DNA of 64,000 bases, taken from Butyrivibrio sp. MB2005 (GTDB lineage: Bacteria; Bacillota; Clostridia; Lachnospirales; Lachnospiraceae). Where the stretch lies: NCBI RefSeq assembly GCF_000424285.1, contig NZ_KE384158.1, positions 179,653 through 243,652 of the forward strand, in the 5' to 3' direction. Position 1 is the first letter of the stretch. The number at the start of each line of letters is the position of its first letter. The position numbers and the translations under genes were made by a program. The notes under the pieces were generated by a model that made no database searches, was not told the origin of the DNA, and saw only the letters and a program-made list of their open reading frames with translations. Below, piece by piece: positions 1-11,500 of this stretch.

Positions 1-2911
1 CCCCCTGGGTAACGGGATAAAGCCATGAAGGACATCCTTTCTGAGACATGAGCTTATATGCGTCATCGCTATGACCTGTCTCAGTGAGCATGGGATTAAG
101 CGGTGCTGTTCCAAAGAATCCTGTTTTTACAAGATATCCTGTCTTCTTTGTGGCATCTGATAATCTGTCGCCCACAAGCTTCTTCATCTCATCTGTAACC
201 ATCTTAAATGACAGAGGAAGCGCGTAGGAACACTGGGTATCATCCTTTGTTTTTCCTGTTTCCTTATCAAAATATTTCTCATTAAAGGAAACCTTCAGCT
301 GCTCGTAAAGGGCCTGATATGCTTTCGCATCAGCATCTTTTTCTATAACCTTTGCCATACGGGCCATTGTGTAGGCATTATATCCATAGAATGCATGGCA
401 GATAAGGAAAATATCCGTCTCATCAGGAGCCAGCCAGTCTCCAAGAGTAAAGCCTCCCCCAAGGTCTCCCTGCTCCCACAAGCCTGCTGAATAGTCCATG
501 TAAAGCTTTAATGCATCATAGTTATCGCGAATCACCTTCACATCGCCGTACTGCTGGAACAGCTCCCATGTCACATGAATAGCTGAGCTCTCATAGGTAT
601 AGCCGCCAAAACCGCCTCCAACAGGAGCAATATCAGGGAATTTTCCGTTTTTGTCCTGAAGGTCTCTCATACACATGAGCCAGTTTTCATAGAAAAGTCT
701 GGTGTCAGCATGGAACATTGCTGTTCTTGCAAATATGGAAGTATCGCCGTCCCATCCCATTCTCTCATTTCTCTGAGGGCAATCTGTAGGAATGCTGATA
801 AAGTTGGACTGCTGCGATCTTCTTACGTTCTGTATGAATTTGTTAGTAAGCTCATCTGAGGTCTCAAGAGATGATGTCATATCAAAAGCAGATGATAGAA
901 CAAGCATCTTCACATCAGAAAGCTCCGGCTTTTTTGAGACTCCCGATATCTCTATATATCTATAACCTCTAAAGGTAAATGCCGGTGTATACTCTTCGCC
1001 GTTATCATCTCCCTTAAAGGTATAAAGATCTGTACAATCAGCATCACGCAGGTTCTCAACCATCATGGTTCCGGCTTTACCTGTAAACTCAGGGATATCG
1101 GGATACAGAAGCTCTGCATATCTCAGGGTAGCTGTAGCTCCCTTTTCTCCATAGAGTCGCAGCTTTGGAACACCTGCTACGTTTACACCCATATCATAGA
1201 TATAGACGCCCTCTGAAACCTCGCTTACTGAAAGTGCTGTAAGCTCGTAGGATACCTTAACCCCATCTCCCACCTGTCCTATAAGGGAAGTCTTATCTAT
1301 ATTAACTTCGGGCCATACTACAGGTCCTGATGACATGGTTTCTTCATGATAAATGGGTGTAGGCTCTATCTCGGCAGGCTTTTCCCAATCGCCATCTGCA
1401 AAACCTGCTTCAGAGAAGCCCTTAACCTTTTCATCTCTTGTGGCATCATAATGCTCACCATGGAAAAATCCTGCGTATGTGTATGGACCTTCGCCATAGT
1501 ATTTCCAGGTATCAGTTTCTGTTGGAATGCTTACTACGCTTCCATCCTCGTATGTAACCTCGATAAGTCCAAGGAAGGACTCTTTATCGCCATAGTAATT
1601 ATAGTTACCAAGGACGAAGGTCTGAGCATCACTCCACCAGCCTGATGCAAGAATTACGCCGATGGCATTTTTTCCTTCTTTTATCTGCTCTGTAATATCA
1701 TAGGTCTGATAGTAAAGATGTCTGTCGTACTGAGTTGCACCGGGATTAAACCAGGTATCAGTAACTTTACTTCCATTTATCCTGCACTCGTAAATACCTC
1801 TTGCTGTGGCATAGAGTCTTGCCTTCTTAATCTTCTTATCCGTTACATCAAACTCTTTTCTTAACATAGGAATTGAAGTGTGGCTTGGATCCTTGGTAAG
1901 CATAAGATCATCAGATGCTGTTCCGTAGATATGTGAATCTTCATCCCTATCACTTCTGTTCTCATCAAAAACATAAGTGTTCGTATCACTGTATACCACG
2001 CTGTAGGGCTTTCTGAGGTTCTTAACCTCAAGACTATAGAGATCAGCTCCCTGTCCCTTTGGCACAAATACACCTATCTCATTAAGTCTCGGGAACGTAT
2101 TAACATCATTTGTTCCTATGGGATTAAGTGCTCTTGGAGCCTCAATCTCTCCAAAGAATGATCTGTCCTTGGATACGTCGATACGCTTTCCGTCAAGAAC
2201 TGTGTATGCACCATTTCCTCTCACATCAAGAAAAAGCTCATGCTCTTTATATCTGTTAGCTTCTGTCAAAACGTCCTTTTTCTCAGGATCGTCGCAGTCC
2301 TTAACAGGTACCTCCACAATAGGCTTATCCGCAGTATCTTCAGGAAGTATTCCAACTCTGTAAATTCTGAGCAATGCAGGAATCTCTTTTACGTCAAGTT
2401 CAAACTTAAAGTAGTTTTCCCTGTCCTTAATTCTCTTATCGTTTCTGCCGAGTACCACAGCAAAAACAGATGATCCCTCGTGGATCCTGAATCTGGCTGT
2501 AAGCCCAAATATGCCATATACATCTGAGCTGAGTGAACACTTTGTTGGTCCAATCCACTTTGCTCCTTCAAATGTATCCTCATGATCCATCATGAAGCCA
2601 GTCTCAAAAAAGTTTCCTTTACTCTCTGAGCTTCTTCCATGATTATCCGTAACAGTCACATCAAAGCTGTAACAGGTTTTGGCTTTAAGGCTATCTCCCT
2701 CGTAGCACACTTCTGAAAGATTACCATCTTCTATTTCACCTGAATCCCATACAATCTCTCCATTTTCATTTTTTACGATAACTTTCGCAGATTTTTGCAA
2801 GGTATCGTTCTCATCGCTTTCAAGTTTCCATGAAAAACGAGGCGAAGAAGTGTCAATTCCAAGCGGATTTGACCTGTACTCCGTCTTACATTCAACAATT
2901 TTAAGTCCCAT
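1..2911 (-). CDS. Alpha-L-rhamnosidase, GH78 family (3' part outside window)
   Basis: Hydrolyses terminal alpha-L-rhamnose from plant glycans or glycosides. The reading frame is open from ATG at 2911 to the window edge (about 970 residues, C-terminus missing). The N-terminal half is made of beta-sandwich modules. The catalytic (alpha/alpha)6 part carries the GH78 signature PTDCPQRNERMGWDGD, which supplies the acidic residues Asp, Glu and Asp of this family. The last catalytic Glu expected further on probably lies beyond the window. There is no signal peptide, so the enzyme is likely cytoplasmic and acts on imported oligosaccharides. A GAGGG ribosome binding site lies 5-6 nt before the ATG. 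The gene diverges from the diguanylate cyclase gene, with palindromic sites between them. Family assignment is firm; exact substrate is not. Confidence 0.93.
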   Translation of the reverse strand, partial: MGLKIVECKTEYRSNPLGIDTSSPRFSWKLESDENDTLQKSAKVIVKNENGEIVWDSGEIEDGNLSEVCYEGDSLKAKTCYSFDVTVTDNHGRSSESKGNFFETGFMMDHEDTFEGAKWIGPTKCSLSSDVYGIFGLTARFRIHEGSSVFAVVLGRNDKRIKDRENYFKFELDVKEIPALLRIYRVGILPEDTADKPIVEVPVKDCDDPEKKDVLTEANRYKEHELFLDVRGNGAYTVLDGKRIDVSKDRSFFGEIEAPRALNPIGTNDVNTFPRLNEIGVFVPKGQGADLYSLEVKNLRKPYSVVYSDTNTYVFDENRSDRDEDSHIYGTASDDLMLTKDPSHTSIPMLRKEFDVTDKKIKKARLYATARGIYECRINGSKVTDTWFNPGATQYDRHLYYQTYDITEQIKEGKNAIGVILASGWWSDAQTFVLGNYNYYGDKESFLGLIEVTYEDGSVVSIPTETDTWKYYGEGPYTYAGFFHGEHYDATRDEKVKGFSEAGFADGDWEKPAEIEPTPIYHEETMSSGPVVWPEVNIDKTSLIGQVGDGVKVSYELTALSVSEVSEGVYIYDMGVNVAGVPKLRLYGEKGATATLRYAELLYPDIPEFTGKAGTMMVENLRDADCTDLYTFKGDDNGEEYTPAFTFRGYRYIEISGVSKKPELSDVKMLVLSSAFDMTSSLETSDELTNKFIQNVRRSQQSNFISIPTDCPQRNERMGWDGDTSIFARTAMFHADTRLFYENWLMCMRDLQDKNGKFPDIAPVGGGFGGYTYESSAIHVTWELFQQYGDVKVIRDNYDALKLYMDYSAGLWEQGDLGGGFTLGDWLAPDETDIFLICHAFYGYNAYTMARMAKVIEKDADAKAYQALYEQLKVSFNEKYFDKETGKTKDDTQCSYALPLSFKMVTDEMKKLVGDRLSDATKKTGYLVKTGFFGTAPLNPMLTETGHSDDAYKLMSQKGCPSWLYPVTQG

Positions 2912-3203
2912 AAATACCCTCTTTTCTAAAAAATTTCTCCCTATTTTTTTCAAGTATCTATTATTGTACAATGGAAAAAGTCTTTTCGTAAATTTTTTCT
3001 TTTTGTCTGCGAAAATTTTCGTTAGTTACGAAACTTAATTTCGTTAATTCACATATCTTTTCATTTCGTAAATTTACATATCTTTTCATTTTCCTGAAAT
3101 AATCATAAAAATTGTATAAATTATTTTGTGGTCATCTAAAAAACAAATACCAATCGTGCTAAAATATTTTCTAAATAATTAAACGTTATTTGGGAGAATT
3201 CTT
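2912..3203. promoter_or_regulatory. Divergent intergenic region with palindromic operator-like sites
   Basis: An AT-rich region between the rhamnosidase and diguanylate cyclase genes. It holds a perfect 12-bp palindrome CGAAAATTTTCG (3010-3021), overlapped by the near-palindrome TTTCGTTAGTTACGAAA (3017-3033). Further TTCGT(T/A)A half-sites occur near 2985, 3040 and 3065. ACATATCTTTTCATTT occurs as a direct repeat at 3051-3066 and 3076-3091. Binding of a sugar-responsive regulator is inferred only; no regulator gene is adjacent. Confidence 0.45.
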
Positions 3204-4352
3204 GTGACAGAAGTTTTTTATTACATTCAGGCAAATCTTGCATGCTTTTTAATTTTAGGACTTATTCTCTATAAGATAAATCATGGAATCGACAGGCAAA
3301 CTTCTACTGTCATTCTCAGAAGACTTATTATCGTTCTGATGACTTATTTTTTCTCAGACAGTATATGGATATTCTTAGACAGCGGTGTTGTAAATATACC
3401 TCATCCTGTAATGATTGTTGTTTCGATCATTCCATTTGTCCTTATAGTATGCAGTTCATATTTCTGGTTTGTGTATTGTGAGATACTCCAGCAGGACAAG
3501 CTTATTCTGACAAGAAAGGGTGCGTTAATTTCTTCAATTCCGATTCTTATTACCGTAATACTTATTATATCCGCATCTTTTACAGGAATAGTCTTCTACT
3601 TTGATGAGAACAATCACATTAAAAACGGACCTCTTTACGGAATACTTGTGCTGGTTCCTCTCGGATACATGGCGTATGCTTCCATTAAGGGTTTCTACAG
3701 AGCATTTACTCAGGGACGCTACATGGATCACATCGTATATCTCACAATTGGTGTGTTCCCTTTTATTCCTATTATAACAGGCGTCTTACAGGTAATATTT
3801 ATCTATATTCCTTTTATGTGTTACGGTGCCACCTTTTCCATTATGCTGATCTATCTGGCGACGCTTGAGAATCTGATTTCCATGGATTCACTGACACAGG
3901 TCAATAACAGAAATCAGATGCATAAATATCTTATTCGAAAAATGAAGAATCCATCTCCGAACTTATCGCTGTATCTGATGATCATCGATATCGATCATTT
4001 CAAGGAGATCAATGATACCTATGGTCATATTGAAGGTGATAAGGCTCTCGTACGAGTAGCTAATGCCATGAAGGATGCATGTCAGGCGCACCGCAACAGA
4101 TTCTTCGTTTCAAGATTTGGCGGCGATGAATTCATAGTAATTGCCGAGACCGAGTACAAAGGCGAAGTAAACTGGTTATCAGAAAAAATCCGCTCAAATG
4201 TTAAGCTCTATAACGATAAAGCCGATGTTCCCTATAACCTCTCCGTATGTGTGGGAATAGCTGAATACGATTATACTAATCCTGTTCCTATCCCTTCACT
4301 TATTGCAAGAGCTGATTCGGATCTCTATCACATGAAACATGCAAGAACATAA
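3204..4352 (+). CDS. Membrane-bound diguanylate cyclase (7TM-like sensor + GGDEF)
   Basis: Makes c-di-GMP from two GTP. A start GTG at 3204 is chosen because GGGAG lies 7 nt upstream. Residues 1-225 hold about six to seven hydrophobic membrane segments. Residues 230-382 form a GGDEF domain with the intact active-site motif RFGGDEF and the upstream metal-binding segment DIDHFKEINDTYGH. No RxxD inhibitory site is obvious just before the motif. The membrane part resembles in style that of the EAL protein at 15.6 kb, so both may sense related envelope signals. Monocistronic, 128 nt before the next gene. Confidence 0.93.
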   Translation: MTEVFYYIQANLACFLILGLILYKINHGIDRQTSTVILRRLIIVLMTYFFSDSIWIFLDSGVVNIPHPVMIVVSIIPFVLIVCSSYFWFVYCEILQQDKLILTRKGALISSIPILITVILIISASFTGIVFYFDENNHIKNGPLYGILVLVPLGYMAYASIKGFYRAFTQGRYMDHIVYLTIGVFPFIPIITGVLQVIFIYIPFMCYGATFSIMLIYLATLENLISMDSLTQVNNRNQMHKYLIRKMKNPSPNLSLYLMIIDIDHFKEINDTYGHIEGDKALVRVANAMKDACQAHRNRFFVSRFGGDEFIVIAETEYKGEVNWLSEKIRSNVKLYNDKADVPYNLSVCVGIAEYDYTNPVPIPSLIARADSDLYHMKHART

Positions 4353-4441
4353 ATGCATTATAAAGTTATAAAAAGTTTATCTTTATTTTCTTTTTTCCTT
4401 TAAATTAATAGCATAAAATTAAAGTGTTACTTATTGAGGGA

Positions 4442-4458
4442 GGGCAGATAAACTGCCC
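4442..4458 (+). promoter_or_regulatory. Small hairpin in 5' UTR of secreted protein gene
   Basis: GGGCAG / CTGCCC with a 5-nt loop sits just before the AAAAAAGGAG ribosome binding site of the next gene. It has no T run, so it is more likely an mRNA-stabilising or regulatory hairpin than a terminator. Confidence 0.35.
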
Positions 4459-4480
4459 ATGCAAAAAAGGAGAATAGTTT

Positions 4481-5470
4481 ATGAAGAAAGCACTAAAGTA
4501 TCTGATTTTACCGGTCCTGATGTTTGCTCTTTTGCTGATTCCGCACATGCAGGTCAGAGCAGAAGGCACAACACCTATCACAATCACAGCAACGACCACT
4601 GATTCCATTACAGCTTCCTGGCCTGCAGAGCAAACTGCAGCTAAATATTTTATTGGGTACGGCACAACTCAGGACGAAGCTACTACTAATTGCGCTGTAG
4701 GTAAAGCAATTGAAGTAACCACAACTTCCTATACTTTTACAAATTTAAAGCCCGGTAATAAATACTTCATAGTTTTAAAATATGCGAAAAAAGATGCTCT
4801 GGAAACATTATTAGATGACAAGTACAAGAATGCAACCGCTGTTACTATCCCGCCAACACCTACTAACGTTCATTCTACATTCTGGTCTCTTGGAACTGAC
4901 AAGCTTATAATCGAATGGGACTGCGCAGATAAATATGACAGATTTGAAGTAGCTGTCAAGGATTCCGAAGATGACGGCTATACCAAGGATACAACAGAAA
5001 AGAAGATGGAGTTTGACACAGAGGACGTCTCATATATAAATGTGAAGGTTCGTTCTATTGTTGAATATGACGGCACAAAGTACTACAGTGCATATTCAGA
5101 TTCCTATAAGTCATTTGCACAGCCCACAGTTAAAGAAACTGAGGATGGCTATGCTGTTACTATCAAGAAAAAGAAGCTGATAGTTCAGTGGTGGAAAGAA
5201 AAATATGCAAACGGCTATGAAATCTGGGTTGCAACCAAGAAGAACGGCAAGTACACCAAAGTTAAGACCATAAAAAACAGGAACACTGAAAAGGCAACCA
5301 TCGCTAAATACAATAAGAAGAAATTCAATCCCAAAGGAAAATACTGGATTGCTGTTACTGCTTACAGAGATGAAAACGGAAAGCGCAATAGAACCAGTGC
5401 TTCTTATGTAATCTTTTATGATAAGGGCGAAACCTATCAGACAATCAGGAAAAATGGTACTGTAAAATAA
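4481..5470 (+). CDS. Secreted fibronectin type III-like protein
   Basis: 329 residues. Residues 1-28 are a clear Sec signal peptide (KK, hydrophobic core, cleavage near QVRA-EG). The rest reads as two to three FnIII-like beta-sandwich repeats: segments such as SITASWPAEQTAAKYFIGY with a following YTFTNLKPGNKYFI, then a Lys-rich region from about residue 220 (VTIKKKKLIVQWWK, YEIWVATKKNGKYTKVKTI). There is no LPXTG anchor or membrane anchor, so the protein is probably released or held by its basic C-terminal part. Strong RBS AAAAAAGGAG 10 nt before ATG. Followed directly by a terminator. Role unknown; surface adhesion or matrix is a guess. Confidence 0.8.
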   Translation: MKKALKYLILPVLMFALLLIPHMQVRAEGTTPITITATTTDSITASWPAEQTAAKYFIGYGTTQDEATTNCAVGKAIEVTTTSYTFTNLKPGNKYFIVLKYAKKDALETLLDDKYKNATAVTIPPTPTNVHSTFWSLGTDKLIIEWDCADKYDRFEVAVKDSEDDGYTKDTTEKKMEFDTEDVSYINVKVRSIVEYDGTKYYSAYSDSYKSFAQPTVKETEDGYAVTIKKKKLIVQWWKEKYANGYEIWVATKKNGKYTKVKTIKNRNTEKATIAKYNKKKFNPKGKYWIAVTAYRDENGKRNRTSASYVIFYDKGETYQTIRKNGTVK

Positions 5471-5481
5471 ACCATAATATC

Positions 5482-5515
5482 AAAAGTGCCGATGCATCCA
5501 ACATCGGCACTTTTT
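5482..5515. terminator. Bidirectional rho-independent terminator
   Basis: AAAAGTGCCGATG pairs perfectly with CATCGGCACTTTT around a 7-nt loop, with T runs on both strands. It lies between the convergent FnIII-like gene and the NRPS gene and can serve both. Confidence 0.9.
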
Positions 5516-5522
5516 CTGTGAA

Positions 5523-8500
5523 TCAACCATTAACCATGTTTTCAAGAATCTCTACATACAGATCGTGGAACCTCTCCATAACAGCCCTGTCATGCATTTG
5601 TCCTGCATATTCCATCTCTGAATCATATCCTCCATCTCCATACTCATTTTCAAGAAGCTCAAGTTCCAGGCATCCTGCCGCTACAGAGAATTCATCCTCC
5701 AGTTCTATCAGCTCCGGATCAAGTTCATCCAGCTCAGAACCATTAATACCAAGCTGAAGGTTAACCTCCATCCATTCATTCTTAAAGGGCTGAAGATCAC
5801 TTGCAAGGTAATCGTATGAATTATGGGCAATTCCCGATGCAACCTGCTCCTTAACCGTCAATAGAAGTTCCCTGTCAGATTCTATTTCATCCATCCTCAC
5901 AGCCACCGGAAGATTTTTAATAAGCATTCCGACGCTGCTCTCTGATTCCGGCGAAAGTCTGTTATTAAATATCCAGTTTGTCATAACATTATTTTTACCT
6001 GTGGCTTTAGAAAGTGCTTTTAAAGCTGCTGCTATTGCCATGACTGATATGGTGGCACCGCTCCTCTTCTCGGCAGCTTGGACTTTATCAGCATCAAAAG
6101 AAAGTCTCTTCATTCTGTTTTCTAAACTGATATCCCTGGTGCCATCATCTGTATCAAGACTCCTGCACCACTTATCCTGTCCGTACCGCTCCGTATAATA
6201 TTTCCTGTCCTCTTCATATTTTCCGGACTTTATGCGCTCTTCTTCCTGTTCAATCAGAGCAAAATAGTAATCTCTTTTTAGTTCTCTTCCAAAGTAAGCA
6301 TTAACTATATCTCCCAGTATGACTCCAAGGGATCCTCCATCCATAAGAAGATGATGCACATCCATAAACAGGTAGGTTCCCTTCTGCCCCTTAAATACAT
6401 TAACCTTGCAAAGGCATGAATCCAGTATTTTTCTAAAGGGCAGCACAAGTACCTGGGACAGACTTTCTTCTGTAGATGGCATGATATCTTTAACCACCAC
6501 CTTAGGTACAAGCCCTGGCTCATATTTTTGCCTCAGTTCGCTGTTTTCATCAAAATAAAACTTAACGGACAATCCGGGATGATTATCAATTGCTCTGTTT
6601 ACTGCATCGCAAAGTCTGTCTGCATCAATCCTTTCATCGAACCTCACAAGGAAATGAGTATTGCTCCACATGGTAGAATCAGGGCTAAACAACTGCAGAT
6701 CAACCATTTCCACCTGCATGGGAGTCAGCATATGAGATTCTCCCCTGGCTCTGGTATCCCTGTCATCAAGATTTTCCATTGCAGATCTGTTTTCCAGTTC
6801 CCTGGCAATGTTTGAAGGAGTCCTAAGCTGAAAGATATCTGCTGCAGTAAGTCCATCAAGGTGACTCTCCGCCAGAGCTACCATAGCTTTAAGTGAATCG
6901 CCGCCAAGATCAAAGAAATCATCCAGTATGCCAACGCTGCCATTCTCCAGCGAAAGCGCTTTTGCAAATGCAGCGCACAAGGCCTTTTCCTCAGGCGTAT
7001 TCGGCGCAACATATTCAGCTTTCATTTCCTGAATATCAGGATCAGGCAAAGCCTTCCTGTCCACCTTGCCATTACTGGTCTGAGGCATCTTATCAAGCTG
7101 TATGATAACTGACGGAACCATATACTCCGGAAGCTTATCCATCATATGCTTTTTTAACTCTGCTTCAGAAACTGACGCAGAAGCAGTATAGTAGCCTGCC
7201 AGATACTCCAGGCTTCCATTCTTTTTAACTACCGCAGCACCTGTCGCAACTCCGGGATACTCAGACATAACCTTCTCTATCTCATCCAGTTCGATTCTGA
7301 AGCCTCTTAGTTTTATCTGATTATCAAGTCTTCCAAATATCCTTACTTCGCCGTCTTCAGTCCATGCAGCCAGATCTCCGCTGTGATACGCCCTCATCCC
7401 GTCATGGGTAAAGAAGGCTGCTGCCGTCTTATCCGGAAGTTTTACATATCCCCTTCCAACCTGATCGCCGCATATTATGAGCTCACCCTTCATTCCCACA
7501 GGAAGCTCATTTCCAAAGGTATCTGATACATAAAAATATGTATTGGCTATAGGTGGTCCAACCGTTACCACTTCGCTTCCATCCATCACTACAGCAGCGC
7601 AGCCCATAGTACATTCCGTCGGACCATAGACATTTAGTATTACACTGTCATCTCTAAGTTCCCTGAGCTTACTGTATAGCTGTATAGGGAAAGCCTCAGC
7701 TCCTATATCCAAAAATGTAAACTGACCTATAGCCTCTCTGCTTTCCGGAATCTCCAGGAGACTTAGAAGATAAGTCGGGGTACAGGTTATACCATTTGCC
7801 CCTGTTTCTCTGACAAGTTTTGCAAAGTCGCCCGGATTATGGATCTCCGTCTCTGTAGCGATAACAACCGTATTGCCGTTACAAAGGGGAACAAACTCCT
7901 CCACAACGGAGACATCAAAGGAAAATGCTGCTATAGCCAGATTCACCCGTTCAGGCTCTGCATAATACATGATCTCAAGAGATTTCTCATTCCGGTGCAC
8001 GTAGTTAGCTATATTTTGGTGTTCTATCATTACACCTTTAGGACGACCTGTGGAACCGGAGGTATAGATACAGTATGCAAGATCTGTTTTATCTGAATCT
8101 GCCAGTTCTACATTATCATAGCTATCATCACAAGCGATCTCTTCCAGTTCAGATCCAAGCAGCGCTTCAAGAGTCAGAAGCTTAAAACCCTTATTATCAA
8201 GGTCACGATCCTTCACGGCAGCTTTTGTGGTCAGCAGTATATTACTGTCTGCATCATCCATACAGAAAAGGATTCTGTCATCCGGATAATCCGTAATAAA
8301 GGGCACAAAGGCTCCGCCTGCCTTAAGTATTGCAATTTCAGCCACATATGCCCATATCTGCCTGTCAAAAAGAACTCCCACAAGACTGTCAGCCTGAACC
8401 TTCTCTTTTCGCAGAATCTGAGATAACCTGTTAGTTATAAGATCAAGTTCACGGAATGATAGCTTTTTACCATCTGCTATAACGGCAATCTTATCAGGCT

Positions 8501-11500
8501 TATTTACAGCATGCTCATGAATCTGTATATGCACAGGCTTAAAGCCGATATCAACGGCCGTGTCATTAAAGGATGCAAGTTTCCCTTTATCCTCATCAGA
8601 TAAAATAGATATTTCACCTATAGAGTGAGCCTTCATAAGCCCCCTGGCAACTGCAAAGAGATCTTTTGCAAATCGTCTCACATAATCAGCAGAGAACCTT
8701 TCATTCCTATATTCCAGGGTCATGTTATAGAGCCCGTCTGTAGAGAAAAACTGGATAGACATGCAGCCTGTTACCATTCCTGTATGGTAATGCTCCATAA
8801 ACCACTTGTCGCCTTCAAGAAGGCTTTTTCCTGCAGCTGTACCCATCTTATCCGTAAAAAGATCACCCTGATATATGAATTCCACATCCTCATTCACAGG
8901 GCAGTTCTTTAATACTTCATCAAAAGAATATATGTCATTTGACATGGATGAAAACAGCTGCTTACTGATCTTCTTAAGGAATTCGTCTACGGAAATGTCC
9001 TTACTTAGATCACCGCATACAGGAATACGTTTAATAAGCGTACCCATGGTGTTATTCATCTCAGAGAGACCTCTGCCATTATATACGGTGGAAAATGACA
9101 CATATTTACTGTTTAGATATTTGCCAAGCAAAATTGCCATAGCCCCCTGGAAGAAGCTGCTCTCAGATATATGAAGCCTGTCACAGAATGCCTTCACTTC
9201 TGCGGCCTTAAGGTCTCCCGGCTCAAACCTTAGATTTTCACTAACGCCGGGGGTAAGCTGACCATTAAGGTCACCCATAAGAGCAGGAACATCTTCAAAA
9301 TCCTTGAAAAGATCCAGGTAGTATTGCCTTGCCTTATCGTGGGAACCATCAGCAAGGAGCCTTTCTTCATACATACCAACCTGCTGTATGGAGAAATCCT
9401 CACCTATGGGCTCACCTCCTGACAGGACTCTGTTCATCTCCGCAATAAAGAGGCTGATAGCTGTTCCGTCAAAGAAAATAAGGTGGGACTTTATCGCCAG
9501 ATAGCATCTGCTCTCTGTCCTGTATACCGCAAAATGGAATAAAAGCTCATTCATCATGGGGACAACAGGTATAAAATTCTTCATAAAATCCAGCCTGTCC
9601 TCATCCCTGCCTTCTATAACAGGTATGTCTATCTGCGCATCAGGTACCAGCACCATATGGGGCATACCATCTTTATCATTCTTAATAATATATTTTACGC
9701 AGGGGTGTGCCTCTATAACCCTGCGAACTGCATTTATCAGTGCTCCAGCTTCAACTCCCTCAGCAGCCCTTGCAAGATATGAAGAAGAATAGGTCTCCTT
9801 ACTACCACCTGTCAGACTTTCAAGATAGATTCCAAGCTGAGTCTTTGTAAGAGGATAATACTCTCTGTCCATGGATGGTCTGTAGGCTGACCTGTGTGAA
9901 TCCAGAAAAGTGCCAAGATCTCTCGGTGTGGGATTCGCCAATATATCCTGAAATGAAGGAGCATAACCCTTTTCACCCAGCTTACTGATAAGAAGGGCAG
10001 CGCTTAAGGATGTTCCGCCAAATTCAAAGAAATCCGCAAGGACACTGACTCTGTCCATCTCAAGAACAGACGCAAAGGCATCACAGATTATTTCTTCAAG
10101 TTCTGTACATGGCGGTTCGTATTCAGCCTCAGCGGTAATTATTTCCCGATTCTTAAGGGCAGGATAATCTATTTTGTTTCTTTCATTTCTTGGCATCTCA
10201 TCCAGATGCACAATAAACTCCGGTATCATGTATTCAGGAAGAGTTTTGGCTGCATAATTCTTAACAGCCTCCGGGGATGCCTCTGCCCCGGTATAATAAC
10301 AGCAAACATTATCATTGCCGTTAACCCTTACATCAACGCAGGCGATCTCTTCCATCCCATCATAGTTTCTAAGTACCTGTTCCACTTCTCCAAGCTCTAC
10401 ACGGTATCCACGGATCTTCACCATGCGGTCCTTCCTGCCATGGAATATAAAGCTGCCATCTTCGCCATATGCCATGTAGTCTCCTGTGCAGAACAGCGCA
10501 TGCTCTTTATTCTCAGGATCTCTTAAAAACCTTTTTTTCGTTTCTTCTTCAAGGCCGCAGTATCCAAGTGCCACATATGAGCCTGATACCCGCAGCTCCC
10601 CAATTATATCTGTATCAGCTATCGCATTTCCCTCGTCATCATAGAGAAATGCATTTGTTCTGTCACAGCTACCGCCCAGTGATCCCGGCATACCATCCCC
10701 TGCTCTGTGCATAAGTACTCCCGGAACCTCTGTGGATCCATACAGCTCCCACTCATTTTTGCCCGTAAGATATGAGGGTTCAACCTTTTCCCCTGCCAGA
10801 AGCACATAGTCCAGGTTTAATTCACCATATATTCTGGTCATAACTCCATACATCTGCGGTGAAATAAACATTCCGGTAATCCCCCGCTTATCTATAAGTG
10901 CATGAAGCATATCAAAATTCTTACGTTCAACCTCATTGGCAATATATACACTTCCGCCACAGGAAAGGGGCGGTGTAATATCAAGAAAGCTGGCTATGAA
11001 ATTAAAGCCTGCAATGCACATGGTATGAAGCGACTCATCTACACCAGCAACCTCTTTTACTATATTCACAGGAAAATCAAACACTTCCTGTCTGTGTATG
11101 ACACCTTTGGGTTTCCCGGTTGAACCTGATGTAAACAATATCATTCCCTCTAAATCAGGTCCTGACAGATCCAGCTCCCCATTGAAGGAAAAATCTTCAT
11201 CATCAAAAAGAGTGTCCATAGAAATGATCTTAGTCCCACTAATATCCAGGGCAGAGTTGTTATCAGTCAGTACTACACTACATTCTGAACTATCTATAGT
11301 GGTTGCCGCTCTCTCTATGGGATATTCACCGTCAATAGGGACAATACAGCATCCGGCCCTTAAAATAGCAATAAGCGAGGCTATATAATCCCTGCTTCTT
11401 GACAGATAAACAGCAACTCTCCTGTGCTTTGCATCTTCCGGAATGGATTCCAAAAGCACCTTTGCAATATGAGAAGAGCGTTCATTTAACGTCTTATATG

